Below are positions 35,850-48,407 of a DNA stretch of 64,000 bases, one piece after another; within the stretch, counting starts at the first letter, position 1, and each line of letters begins with the position of its first letter. Origin of the DNA: Lutjanus erythropterus. Taxonomy: Eukaryota; Chordata; Actinopteri; Lutjaniformes; Lutjanidae. The position numbers were made by a program, and so were the translations under genes. Under the pieces are notes generated by a model. It saw only the letters and a program-made list of their open reading frames with translations, did not search any database and had not been told where the DNA came from. The stretch is taken from assembly GCA_020091685.1 (NCBI GenBank), contig CM034613.1, forward strand, positions 25,787,220-25,851,219. Reading direction: 5' to 3'.

Positions 35850-38800
35850 TAAATCCGATTTCTTTTTATTTAGTTCTGCAGTCTCCAAATAATATACCAA
35901 ACACAGTTCATGATTCAAAACAAGCTGTAATTAAAACAGATGAACAGATTTCATTCCTTTGACCTCAGTTTTTTTGCTTTTCTATGCAATTTTGCAAACA
36001 TTTGCTACATTGTGGATTATAAACACAATATATACGATCCAGATGTCAGAGAATCTTGCAGATGCCGATTTCATTCGACTATGTGTTTTTTTTTCACTGT
36101 TTTCACTGCTCAGATTTGATTTGATCAGGTCTGTACTTGTGTTACCCATTAACTTTCATGAAGATATTGATTATTCTTTTCCCTTCAGTTTTTTTTCATG
36201 TAAAGATTTATTATTTTTCCATATATAGGTTGTCTTATTTTTCTCAGACTGTGTTTAAAACTTGTATGTGTAAAGTGAGCAGGTCATTTTTGTATTATAA
36301 ACCCAGCAGGGTGGTGCAGGTCAAGGTTTTGAATAATCCTGCTTATTACATGCTTGCTGTACATTATCCTGCTTGTTACACTGCCATGTACCAAAAACAA
36401 ACAAACAAAAAAATATTTGAGTGATTTAAAAATGATTTTATTGCTCCTCTGAAGTCTGTTATCAGAACTGTGCCCATAGCAACAGTCTGTTATATATAAA
36501 GACCTTACAGTGTTTAGTTGACCTGCATCACCCTGCTGGGATTTATTTCGCAATACTGATCTACTCAGTGTACATTATCCCATACTTATTCTTTATTTGT
36601 GATTTTTTTCTTTCTATTTTTTCTGTGTGGTGTTTGCTTCTCAATAGTTTCACTTATTATCTTCATCTGGGTCATGCGATCACCTCCCATTGGCTGGTGC
36701 TACTATACAGATGTGGCTAAACCTCTGTTTGGCTTTCTAAAGCCCCGATGAAGACCTGTAGCATTCGAAACATGTTGGTATTTTAAATGATTCAATAAAA
36801 ATATAATAAAAGCTTTTTATTCTTCTCTTTCCTCATATCTACCTTTTTTAATGCCAGGATTTAATTCCTTTGATTATCCTGTTTTTTTTTCTCTGAATTT
36901 TCCAAGATCATCCACTATATTTTTCATACAGAGAAACCAGTCATCTTTCTTTTTTGACTTACATTTGAGTTATCGCTGACAACAACTTATCCAGCAAACG
37001 AATTGATCACCTGAAGATGTCGATGAAGTTGTTGATGCCTCTCTTAAAGTTTACACTGTTTAGATGCTGGTTGCAGACATGCTAACGTTAGCTGCAGCTG
37101 CTGTGGGGGTCAGACTATGAGAAATTGTGAACTTTTTAGCTCCTAGATAGTTTGTTGGACGTGTTGCGCTCACCAGCGTCACTTCACATTACAAACACCG
37201 TGTCGTCTGTGTCGAGTCTAACCACACTTGCAGCTGCTTTCTGTTCACTTTGACCGACTCGCTCTGCTCTGTGACTTCAGGAAGCTGCTGCTGTTCGCTC
37301 TGACCACACTCTCTCTTTCCCCTTTTCTCTATACTCTGAGATACTCTCTCGCCCAAATGTGCACCTAGGTATCAAAATTTGGCACAAGTGAATTGGTTTT
37401 GATTTTTGATTTAACATTGAAATTGGGACGCCTCTACAACACAAACAGAGGGAGTATGACTTTACATGTGATATCTTTACACATGAACACACACACGCAA
37501 CATCACGTGAGTTTCAGAGTGAATATTGCTTTGCAGAACAATAAGTAACCACAGAGAAAATGATTAATAAGTGAATTTATCTCTGGAAAACACCTACAGA
37601 TCTGCTTCTAAAAAAAACTTAGTTGTGCACAGAAAGTCATTACCAGAACATAAAGACAGCGCTGGCTCAGCTTACCTTCTTCTCAGGTAGGAACTCAAAT
37701 TTGCATGGTATATATTATGTATGACCTGTAATAATTTAAAAACTGTAATGTTCTCATTAAGAAGAGGATGATTTGCCAGTCTGCAGTGAATGCTCAGCCC
37801 CAACGCTCAGGGTTAATGTATTGAGTACTGCTACTTTTTGCCATCCTACATAAAGGTGGAGGTGGCATACAGGCGGGACGTTCACATCTCTGACTGATGA
37901 CTGAAGAATAAAAGGGCTGGGAATTAAAATGCTGAGTTGGCTAGTTTAGGGTTACTGTTGGGTGAATTTGTTGGAACCTCAAAAACCCAGGTTTAATTGA
38001 TCTCCCATTAAATATGTATAATTTAGGTTCACCAACATAAAAACGTATTTTATTAGAATTGTGAAGGTTTCAAATTCCAGAACAGTAATCCAGCTAATTG
38101 GTGACATCTTTGATGCTGGCTTTTGGTGAAACAGACAGGAGTTTTTAGTAATTTTCACTCAGGTTTTACTCAAATTAAAACCATTTAATCGACCTCTCTG
38201 ACTTCATAGTGGTCAGATGTCCACAAATAGAATGCAAATTACTTTCAGAGCATTATAATCAATAAAGAATTGTTCAAAAATTCAGTGAAATCTTCAAAAT
38301 GGATGCAATCTGAAAAACACGAGATTCACGAGACAGTCGGTGACGTCTCTAGACAGGGGGGAAAGCAGAACAACAGACACAGCAGAGTCAGTATCAGCAT
38401 AAATAAACCACTGACTAACCAAAGGTTTGCAGCTTTAGTTTCAGTACAAATACACTCGTATGCATGGGGAAAGGAAGCACGAGGTGTAGATTAAAGAGCA
38501 GTGGACCTTCAGATGATCAACAGTGCACACAGTATCACCCAACATGTGGTGAGGTGCCTCAGTTTTGTAATTGTATGTTTGCTGATTGTCATCAAATCAT
38601 TTTTACATTGTTTATTTTGACATATAAGCAGAGGTGTGAACATTTTCTGGTTGGTTTGTGCGCTTTGTGCATATTTAACGTTGTAATTGTTTGGTTTTGA
38701 AATTAATGTTCCTGGACTGGATCAGTTGGACCTTTGACTGAATATTAATGATCGCTGGCGTAAATCAAAACACATGAATCAAACTGCATTCACCATGCTT

Positions 38801-39760
38801 AGTCGGTGGCAAAATTAACTGTCACACTGACTGATGCCTCATACGGCTGAAGGACTGTACGTCTTGATGCTGATTTTGCTCGACCAAAACTTCCTCTTAC
38901 CCCTAATGACCATGAACAATATTATTTATGTTCATTATTTGATGTTAATGTGCCGTTGAGGATCCTGTTTGTCTTCTTTATTTTTTACAGCTTGTTTTTA
39001 TTTTGTTTGTATTATTTTAACATGTTCAGTAACCTTCAAACTCGACACTGCAGCAAAGTACATATTTATATGTATATACTTGCAGAAAATACAGTGGGTA
39101 TATCATCTTTTATTAATTGAATTTACAATTCAATCTAACTCTGAATAATAAATAATGGACCGAGCATGTTCCTACAGTTTACTCATTAAATTAAATTACT
39201 CATTAAATTACAGACAACTGTAAATATAACTCTGTGTTGGTTCAAGATTATTAATTTCACTCAGACTACATAGAAATATGACAAATTTTCTAAATACATT
39301 CATCAGATTCCTTTGGACAGCTTCGAATCGTTGCTCGTCTTCATCCTCCAATGAAGCTGCTGCTCCGCTCGCCCACCAGGCACCTCTCTCTCACCTGGCC
39401 CTGGCTGCACCATAACCTCGGCCTCTTTGCCCCCTGTCTCCGCCCCCCTCTTCCTCTTTGTCTCCCTCCTCCTCGCCCTCTAACCTCTGACCCGTAAGTG
39501 AGATTTTGGGAATAAATATGTATCCACCCAATCACTGTCTCCTACCACACTAAACCAATATGTGGGGGGAAATTCACATGTTTGCAATCTGCATTTTGAC
39601 CACTAGATGTCACTACAAGTTAACCAGTTAATTTGTACATTTTACTTCAGATCTTACACGTATATATATACATGTTATTGTGTGTCTAAATTAATGCTGG
39701 ATTGCTTTATAAAACCATTTGTGTGATGGTTCTTGTGTTTCTGTTCTTCTGTTGTTACAG
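35850..39760. other. 3' flank, repeats and an orphan receptor promoter segment
   Basis: At 36741-36780 is a degenerate CGATGAAGACC...CGAAAC motif with AATAAA after it. From about 37640 to 38450 the sequence is similar to 43050-43730, the upstream part of the V-C receptor. It includes a TTACCTTCTTCTCAG|GTAGG donor-like site, but no leader or Ig exon follows. At 39330-39500 is a GC-richer, polypurine/polypyrimidine stretch with unknown role. Confidence 0.55.
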
Positions 39761-39761
39761 A

Positions 39762-41325
39762 ATGGTTCGACCAAACAAAAAGTTCAAACTGTCAGAACCA
39801 TCTCCACAGACTCCATCCATCAGATTAAAGATCATTTCCGTGAAGGAGACACGCAGGGTCCAGCACTGGAACATTTCCCCAGATGAAGCCAGGCCCGGCT
39901 ATGCTCACATAAACACTGTTGCGGCCGTGTCAGATGGACAGCTGGCGTATAAATTCATCCTTTTCAAAGAACTCGCCGGGCAGGTTGAAGAGGGAGAGAC
40001 GTATAGATTCAAACACTACACGATGTCCAAACTCGGCAGTGGCCGGAGCATACTGTGCACAAAGCACACAAAAATTTATATGTGTGCACCTCTTACCGTG
40101 CCTGAGGAGGTGGAGGAGGAGGCCAAAAATCTCATCAGGCCACCGTCGCCACTAGTGTCCCTTTCTACTATATCAGAACCCAGTGAGCGCCTGGTGTCAG
40201 TAGAGGGATCAGTTACACATGTACGTTTCTGTAGATTTACACACCACACTCAAATTCTACATTACAATTAAAAGTCTCTCTACATAGTCTTTATCCAAAC
40301 TCACCTTGGCTTTAAAGGGACAGTGCATGCCATAATCAAAAGTACATGTTCTTCCTCTTACCTGTAGTGCTGTTTATCCATCTAGACAGTTTTGGTGTGA
40401 GGTGCAGAGTTTTGGAGACGTCTGCCTTCTCTCCACTGTAATGGTGCTGGATGTCATCTAGTTCCATTATGTTGGATATTAAAAAGCATTTCTATTTTAA
40501 AATACATTAATCATGTGATAACTCACTACTGAAGAAACTTTTTACTATTATTCAGAAGCGTCTTACTGCACGCCATTTTTCTTCTTGTCTTTTTTAAGCT
40601 GGATCCCATCCAGGAAATTTTTCCTCGGCAGGAGTTACCTTATCCAGTCCGCTCACTGTTTCTGAAAGAGGTAGGGAATTTATTAAAATGATGTTCCTTT
40701 CACGTATGAAGCTAAATTCTTATTTCTTTTAACTTGTTGATTGTTTTTTGTAAAAATCATACATACTGAAATAGTCATATTAATGGAGTGAAATATAAAT
40801 GCGTGCGTCTCGATCACATTTTGGTAGTAAGTAAACTCTTTTCTTATTATTACAGGCAGAAACAGAAATGAAAGTTATGCTGTGGCGCGACGCCAACCTT
40901 ACCAGGCTGGAGGTGGGCATGCCAATTAAAATCTCACACATGTGGGCAAAAAATATTTCCCCCTACGGCATGGCCTTACACAGCACCATGAATACTGAGA
41001 TCCAGGTGAGTCCATGACATCTTGTTTCGTACTAATTCCCCCTTCAGCACTGATATTTTACTACTCAGTAGTTCATGCAGTCATGACTAAATCACGTCTT
41101 TATTCTCTACAGCTATTCTCTGGCCTGGTGAACATAGAAGTAATGGGAGTGAGAGTGGATGAAAACCACATTGAGCTGCTGGACACCAGTGACATCCCAC
41201 GAGTCATCGGTACGAGCGTGTGGACCGCGATGTTCAAAGAGCCTGCGGTCACTGCAGTGGCGAAAAAACTGAGGCTGTGTTACACAGACGGACGAGTACA
41301 GGAGGTCTTTTCAGTCGAAGACTGA
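39762..41325 (+). CDS. OB-fold-like protein of unknown function, 297 aa
   Basis: Four exons, all phase 0: 39762-40220, 40599-40670, 40856-41005 and 41113-41325. An acceptor at 39759-39760 just before the ATG shows a 5'UTR intron. The protein starts MVRPNKKFKLSEPSPQTPSI. It then looks like two beta-rich halves, the first around VAAVSDGQLAYKFILF, the second around EMKVMLWRDANLTRLEVGMP with IKISHMWAKN. The pattern (small beta barrel, W-R-D strand, then V-G-x-P-I-K-I-S) resembles RPA-type single-strand nucleic-acid-binding OB folds. I do not recognise a named orthologue. It is not an immune-receptor type and has no signal or TM. Possible origins are a host gene or a domesticated transposon RPA-like gene. 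AATAAA lies at about 41493. Confidence 0.65.
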
Positions 41326-43020
41326 AAATCTCCCCCTCCGTCACACACTGTGATTTAAATTAATCAGTTTTAATGGGTAATTTAATCAGTATGAATATAA
41401 GATATATCATTTTATTCAGTTTTTTTATTACCCCAAATGCACACAAACAGATACTTTGAATTGGAATTGTTTGATTGTATATGTAATTTATAATAAATAT
41501 GTTTTTTTATTGTGATCATTTTAATAAATTCATTTATTGAGTTCAGATTTTTATCAATATTATAATTATTATTTTTCTCTATAAACATATAGTATTTTAG
41601 TCTAACGTCACGCCACTGGATATTTAGATATGATCAGTCATGTAGCAGAAGATGAACAACTCTGACAGGTTATCTGCTGATGATGATGACTGTGTATAAG
41701 ATAATGTACAGTGAGCGGGTCATTATGGCAAAATAAACCCTGACAGGTTAATGCAGGAGCCTGAAACAAAAGGAATTATCCTGTCAAGGTTTAAGTTGAC
41801 CAAGTTTTCCATTCTCGCACTGCATTTATGCAGTTTACGATGATAATGGTGGTAACGGTCTGTGATTCCTTAGAGATGTAAACCCCCACAGAACAAATGC
41901 AGATGCAGTAACAGGTAATCAGTGTTTTCATTCTCTTAGTGATTTACATGGATTCTAGCGTGAAGTTTTGTAACAGCTAAAAAGTTGGTTTTAATGCAAC
42001 AGCTTAAATAAAATATTTGATCTGTTGGAATCTGCCCACTTTCTTCATCAGATGTGTGATTTATAAAGCTGCCCAAAAAACACAACTCGTTTAACCACAC
42101 GAGGAGGAGGCTTATGGGAAAATGTGCATCAATTCACCTGCACACAACTAATCAGCACTGTCTCACACACAAACATACAGGTGCGCAGGTGCATCACACA
42201 GGTGCTACACAACAATTTGACAAGTGGTGAAAAAGGTGGCCTTCCAAAAAAACAGAACTGATTTTAGTTTGTTTTTTGTTCCCTTCTCTAAAGTGAAAAG
42301 GGTTTTCTGGACTCTCAGTAATATCTCTGTCAAAATAAATAAAAAGTGAGAGTCAAAACAGGAAATGTACCTCTGTTAACTTGCGACAAGTGACAAGTGT
42401 TTAGGTGGAGCTTATTTTAGTTTGACAGACAATCAACATGATTTTATTATCAGAATGAAAATGATCTTGACAGAACTAATTTTTAACACAGCTTTTCTAA
42501 ACATCACAGTTTTATTTTGGATGCTAACATTATTTTACTTTGCACACAGAAACAAAATTATTTCACAAAAAACAAAAACTACCAGGGTCAAAATTATTAT
42601 CCCCCCGTGATGCCTTTACATATCCTCCTCCTGCTTTGTGAGCATCAACAATTATTTTTCTCAGGTCTAAACTGATTTATTTTGTTTTTGGCATGATGCC
42701 TTTCTCAGCTCAAACCCTTGCTGAAGTTTTTATACCGTGTGTAAAGAAGATAACCTTCAGTTTGAACTTGATTTGACAAACTTTGAGCATCTGTGTTTTT
42801 TTCTGAAATAATTCTGTTATTGTCTTCAAATATCAAAAATCCCCTGCTCTGTTAAAAAACACTTGGGAAAAATTTTGAAAAAAACCTTAAAATTTCATGG
42901 GGGGATAATAATTAATAATAATAATAAGAAGAACTTTGACCTGAAATGTACATCACTTCCTGAATGAGGAAGTGAAATTAGCTGATCTCCTCTGACTGAA
43001 TGTACAATTTTGGTTCCCAA
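41326..43020. other. intergenic
   Basis: AT-rich 3' flank. Contains A-rich and TAA simple stretches near 42905-42930. No gene or clear element end recognised. Confidence 0.4.
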
Positions 43021-43092
43021 AGGACTTGAAGCATACGGTTGTGTGCAAGAGCTATGTAAGGACGGCACTGATCCAACTTACCTTCTTCTCAG
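43021..43092 (+). other. probable 5'UTR exon end of the V-C receptor gene
   Basis: Sequence ending TTACCTTCTTCTCAG is followed by a GTAGGG donor at 43093. The same site and flanks occur at 37671-37690. The next acceptor fits CTCCAG just before the ATG at 43821. Start of this exon unknown. Confidence 0.4.
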
Positions 43093-43820
43093 GTAGGGAG
43101 TCACATTTTCATATTATGCCTGAGATGTCATGATTAAATCAGAGCAACATTCTCATTAAGAAAAGGACGATTCAGCTTGATTCAGTCCACAAAGCACGCT
43201 CAGTGCCAACACTCAGTGTTAATGTATTACGTACTGTGCCTTTACGTAGGGTGGCAAAAAGTAGGGTGTGGAATAATAGACAGGATGTTCACATCTCTGA
43301 CTGAAAACTGAAAAATAAAAAGGCTGGAAATTAAAATGTTGACTAGTTTAGGGTTACTGTTGGGTGAATGTTTTGGAACCTGGTGTATTGCATATTTTCT
43401 TTTGGAGAATAATCAAGACTATTTGATGAATAAATGTATAATTTAGATTCACCAAGATAAGAAATGTAGTTTATTAGAATTGTGAAGGTGTCAGATATGA
43501 GAGCTCATTCCAGAACAGCAAATTCAGTTAACTGGTGACATCTTTGATGCTGGTATTTGGTGAATTTGTGAACATTTAATGGACCTTTCTGACTTCACAA
43601 ATCGTTATAACCAGTAAATTACAGACAAACAATTCAGTGAACTCTTTACAGCTTGTTTGTTATTCGTAGTGTACATAGTGAAATGTAAGGTGCAGTCAGT
43701 AGCAGCATAAAGAAACCACTAACTAACCACCACCTTGCCGCAGCTTTAGTGTCAGCGTTTGTGTTGGCTGTAGATATTACTGTATGTCTAATTATTTTTT
43801 AAATTTCCCATAACTCCAGG

Positions 43821-46340
43821 ATGAATCACCTGACTGATGAACTGGGCTGCAGGGACTTTAAGGCTTTGTTTTGCCCTAACATTATCATCTTCCTCCTTCT
43901 AACAGATTCAGGTAATACATATTTAATGTTAGACTAGTCCTCACTCACACAGTCACAGACTTTCAGGTGCGTTTCCGCTAAGTCAGCGGCTTCGTATCAT
44001 TTTTGGCTTTATTGCTGAAACTTCGAGTTGCGAGGTACTTTTAAGGGGTACCAACCAAATTACGTCGGCGCTACTGAGGACCAATTTACATTAAGTCAAA
44101 GTCAAAGCTGGCGAGGGCAACATGTCTCACAAACAGCCAATGTCTAAACTAACCCCTCAAAACTTTAACTGAGGCATCGACAACTTCATCAACATCCTCA
44201 GGTGATTAATTAGCTCGTCGGATAAATTGTTCTTGGAGATAAATGAGCTGTTTACTGTGACAACTGTCTTGGTTGACTTAACGTCTTTACTAGCATTAGC
44301 CAACACTCACTACTGCTTAATGCTTAAATAGTGTCTACTAATTTGTTATTATGTCCCAAACCTTATTATGAAACTGATATTCATGAATTGCAGCGTGTTA
44401 ATGGGGATATATTGCGGTATTCAAGCACAGCGGTGCTAATGTCAACAACAACAGGGCAGGTTTGAGACAGGAGATGGAGGGATTTTATTTTGTGTGGTTT
44501 GTCAAAAGCTCTACATAAATAACAAAATATTCCAAATAAAAAACAAAGTTGAATTTGAGAAGTTTGGACCTATTTGGTTAGAGAGAGGTGTTGAGTGTGA
44601 GTGGTACCCAACCCTACTGAACCAACACTCAGGTTCAGTCCTCGAACAGACAGTTTACTGTAAGACCTCTGCTCAAAATACAACAACATATTTCAAAACA
44701 CGTGACATGTATCTGTGTCCAGCTGTGTCATGCAGCACATGTCCAGCAGTCAGCCCCTGCAGAGTTCCTCTTTGTTTTGGGAGGTCAGCTGATGGTCAGC
44801 TCAATGAGAGAGTGTAATTATGAAACCAGCAGCAGCTGTGTTAATCAACTCAGCTGACACTACTCTCATGAGCCGACCAACTGAGTAGAGATAAAAAAAA
44901 AACCTTTTTACAAGAATAAACATGTAGGTCTGTTTGTTCCTCAGGTGAGTCCAGGGTGATTGGTCCATCTCAGCCAATAGTGGCGACAGCAGGTGATGAC
45001 ATCATTCTACCATGCTACCTGGAACCTGAGGTGGACGCTTCAGGTATGACTGTAGAGTGGACGAGACCTGACCTGGACCCCAGATTTGTTTACGTGTGGC
45101 GTGACGGCGGGGAACTGGAGAGCAAAAAACATCCGTCCCACAGAGGGAGAACATCACTGCTCACTGATGACCTGAAACATGGAAACATTTCACTGAAGCT
45201 CTCCAGAGTCAAACTCTCTGATGAGGGAAGATATCAATGCTTCATTCCATCACTGGGTCTCTCTTATATTGACCTTGTAGTTGGTAAGTAGATGTCGGGT
45301 CAAGAGCTTAGCAGTGCTCACATGGGCTGCCTTTGGTTGCTTTGATTTCTCTCGAGATCAAAAACATGTACGCGACGTCAGCTCGTCAGTCAGTACACCT
45401 TTTGCATGTTTGCTTGCGTGTATCGCTGCCACCGTCAGTCTTTTTTTTTTTTTCATAAGAGAACTGGAACTGAAAGTTTCAAGGTTTAAAGAAGTACTGT
45501 GGTACATACACATGCATCAGAAAACTCAAACTTGATAATTGATTATTTCATTTCCACCATTTTCAGGTGCCGTTTCCTCACCTCTCATTGTGGGTATCAA
45601 CACAACCAGCAGTGGACTGGTTCTCCAGTGTGAGTCTGAAGGCTGGTATCCAGAGCCTGAGGTGTTGTGGCTGGACGGTGAGGGACACGTCCTCTCTGCT
45701 GGACCTACAGAGACAGTCAGTGGTCCTGATGGTCTCTATACTGTCAGCAGCAGAGTGACTGTGGAGGAGAGACACAGCAACAGCTTCACCTGTAGAGTCC
45801 AACAGAAGGACATCAACCAGATCAGAGAGACACAGATCTGTGTTACAGGTAGAAATAATCATTTTTTAAATGACATCAGCACTGTTTTAGTTTCAGATAC
45901 CTGGAATCTAGTTATTCTGTGTTTTATCATTTCAGATACCAGTTCTTCTGCTGTCACAGTTGGTTTGTCTGTTTCTTTGGCTGTTTGCATCCTGATTATT
46001 CTGTTACTCGTCTTTTTTGTGTGGCGATTAAACAGAATCAGTAAGGAAGAAGTTAACCACAGTTCTTTGTACTGACACAGATCTGCTTTACAGGTATTTG
46101 GTTTATAAGTTCCTTAATAAATTAACACCATTCAGACGTATACTGTATTTTTATTTTAATATTTTGTGTTGTATGATTTCAGCTGATGATGTCGAGGTCT
46201 CACCTGGTTTTCTCTGGATCATAGTCTCTGTAGTTTTCGGCACGTTTCTAACGACACTCAACATTGCGTGCAAACGAAGAAAAGGACAAGAGACTGGAAC
46301 CTACAACTCAACCTCAAACTGTGGTGGACACTCAACATAA
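43821..46340 (+). CDS. butyrophilin-like receptor (V-C) with two alternative TM/tail exons
   Basis: Exons: 43821-43911 (leader), 44945-45283 (IgV), 45567-45848 (IgC), then TM exon A 45936-46075 or TM exon B 46183-46340. Form A is 283 residues and form B 289; both TM exons accept phase 1 and carry their own stop. The V domain has DDIILPCYLEPEVD, TVEWTRPDLDP and RYQCFIPS. The C domain has LVLQCESEGWYPEPEVLWLD and FTCRVQQKDIN. Exon A: SSAVTVGLSVSLAVCILIIL, then VWRLNRISKEEVNHSSLY. Exon B: PGFLWIIVSVVFGTFLTTLN, then a basic KRRKGQ and a Thr/Ser-rich tail with GTYNSTSN. The two tails would differ in sorting or signalling (inference). Neither is B30.2. Exon A closely matches the TM exon of the gene at 61.3 kb. 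Role by family: surface co-regulator on antigen-presenting or epithelial cells. Confidence 0.85.
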
Positions 46341-48092
46341 AAATGCTGAAAATTATTTGTGTGAAATCCTTTAAAACGGTTAAAGCTGCTATAATCAGTA
46401 TAAATAACTTATCATGTGTCACACACAAGAAATGACCACCTTCAGTTACCTTCAGATCCTTAAAATCTCTTTCAGTTCATTAATTTGATTTTGTTTTACC
46501 TGTAACTCTGTTGTTTTGGTTCCGTCTCAACTCAGCACCACATTACCATGGTGGCAAGATCACTGAGTCTGGTTATACATGCATTTTTTACCCAGATGTT
46601 GTAATAGTTATATTATTATGAGGATATCTCTCAGCAGGGTCCTGTTGTGTCAGAAAGTTTGAACAGCAAATTAACTCTCAGCCTGCAAACTACAGCCCTC
46701 TTTGTCTTTAGCCTGGAGGACACGATGTCCATGATTAATGAAAACAGTCTGAAATGTGGACTTTTCCACTTTGCGTCAGTCCACCTCAGATGAGCTCGGG
46801 TCCAGAGAAGTCTGCAGTGTTTCTGGATGTTGTTGATATATGTCTTTCTCTTTGCAGGGTAGAGTCTTAACTTGCATTTGTAGATGCAGAGACAAACTGT
46901 GTTTACTGACAACGGTTTTCCAAAGTGTTCCTGAGCCCATGTAGTGTCCTTTATACAATGATGAGGGTTGTTTTTGAGCATGTCACAACTTTCCCAGTCT
47001 TCAGTTACCTGTCACACTTTTTATGAACCGCGATGCAGCCATCAAATTCAGAACATGCATGTTTTGATCAGTTTTAACATTAAAGAACATGTCTTTGTAC
47101 TCTATGAACACTTCGTTTCTTTATTTTTTTTTATGTTTTACACAACCTTTTTGTTACTTTGGTTGATATAATACATATGAAGGTTACTCTCACTCTCTTT
47201 GCACTGACTGTCATATATTTAATGTTCCTTCATGTTCGTTCCTTCTGACATCAGTATCGAGGTACATATTTCCAGGATATCTGTCGTGTCCCCAGGGCTG
47301 GGAGCAGTGGGTATAACAAATATTATGTTCCACACTGAGACATATGACTGTTTGTTCATCATTATCCTTTGAGTGTAAATTTTTTCACTAGGCCATGATA
47401 ATGAATAGACAGCTGTGTGTGCACTGTGCATGGCAGTATGACATTATTTATTTTTAAATTTTAATCCTGCTAATAATCCCAATGTCTCTGTAATCTGATT
47501 ACATCTTTTTTATCTGTATCTCTAATGGAATACAGTTACCTTTTTTTTTTTTAAATCAATATTTTCTGATCATGACATCTTTAAACACAAAAAAGAAAAA
47601 CAGTTTAACGACAGCAGCTGAGATCAGCTTGTACTGACAGTCTGTCATATTCAAGTACAACCCAAAGTGTCTGTTAAGCACCTAAACGCACCACAAACAC
47701 AAAGTGTATTTATGTTTGTGAAAAGCAAGAGTTCTATAAGGGTTCTTCATTAGGAGCTGAGGTTCTATCTAGAACCATTTGCTTCTGAAAAAGTCTTTTT
47801 CTGAAGACAGGCTTCTTTGTAATTCTTTTTAAGATATGTTTTTGGGCTTTTTTGCCCAAGTGGGGATAAGGCCGCCCCTGGGTTCTCTGTAATTCTAATG
47901 GTTTCTTAAAAACACTTTTCTTCTAACCCTTTTTGGAACCATATATTAAAACACAACCATATATTCTAACATGTTAAAATATAACTGAATAAACATGTCC
48001 TCTCTCAACTTTGTTTCAATGACCAGTTTTTCCTCTCGCTCTTGGCTGTGGACTGAAGGTCATACCTTTACTTTTTCTTCTCGTGCCCCCAG
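46341..48092. other. intergenic
   Basis: No gene supported. Near 47730-47940 is a repeat-like run of GGTTCTNNNTAGAACC type phrases. A poly-T tract lies near 47541-47551. Confidence 0.45.
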
Positions 48093-48176
48093 GGCAACAG
48101 AGGTGGGTTTAATAACGTGAGGATCGTCTGTCTGACATTCAGACGGAGGACGGCGAGAAACCAGAACACATCTGTG
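48093..48176 (+). other. 5'UTR exon of the C-type lectin gene
   Basis: A strong acceptor (TCGTGCCCCCAG) and donor (TCTGTG|GTGAGT) bound 84 bp without a usable start. The next acceptor (TATTCCAG) lies 18 bases before the lectin ATG. Confidence 0.45.
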
Positions 48177-48407
48177 GTGAGTTTCTAAAGACTAAAGTAC
48201 AGATATTTGTGTTCAAATGTTGAGACTAAAAGTAAAAAGTTGTAAGAAAAATAAATTCAACAAATGCATAAAATAAAAGCAACTGGTTTAAAGTGAATTA
48301 AAAGAGCATATTGATTATGTTGATCACAGATAACTTGATAACTTGATTGATAATTGTTTGAACGTTAGATTTCCATTTCGTATTCCAGCTGTGTACTACT
48401 GAGAGCC

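Noticed and set aside
39341-39535. Arg/Gly-rich minus-strand frame
   Set aside because: It comes from a polypurine stretch; no splice partners, and the low-complexity composition explains it.
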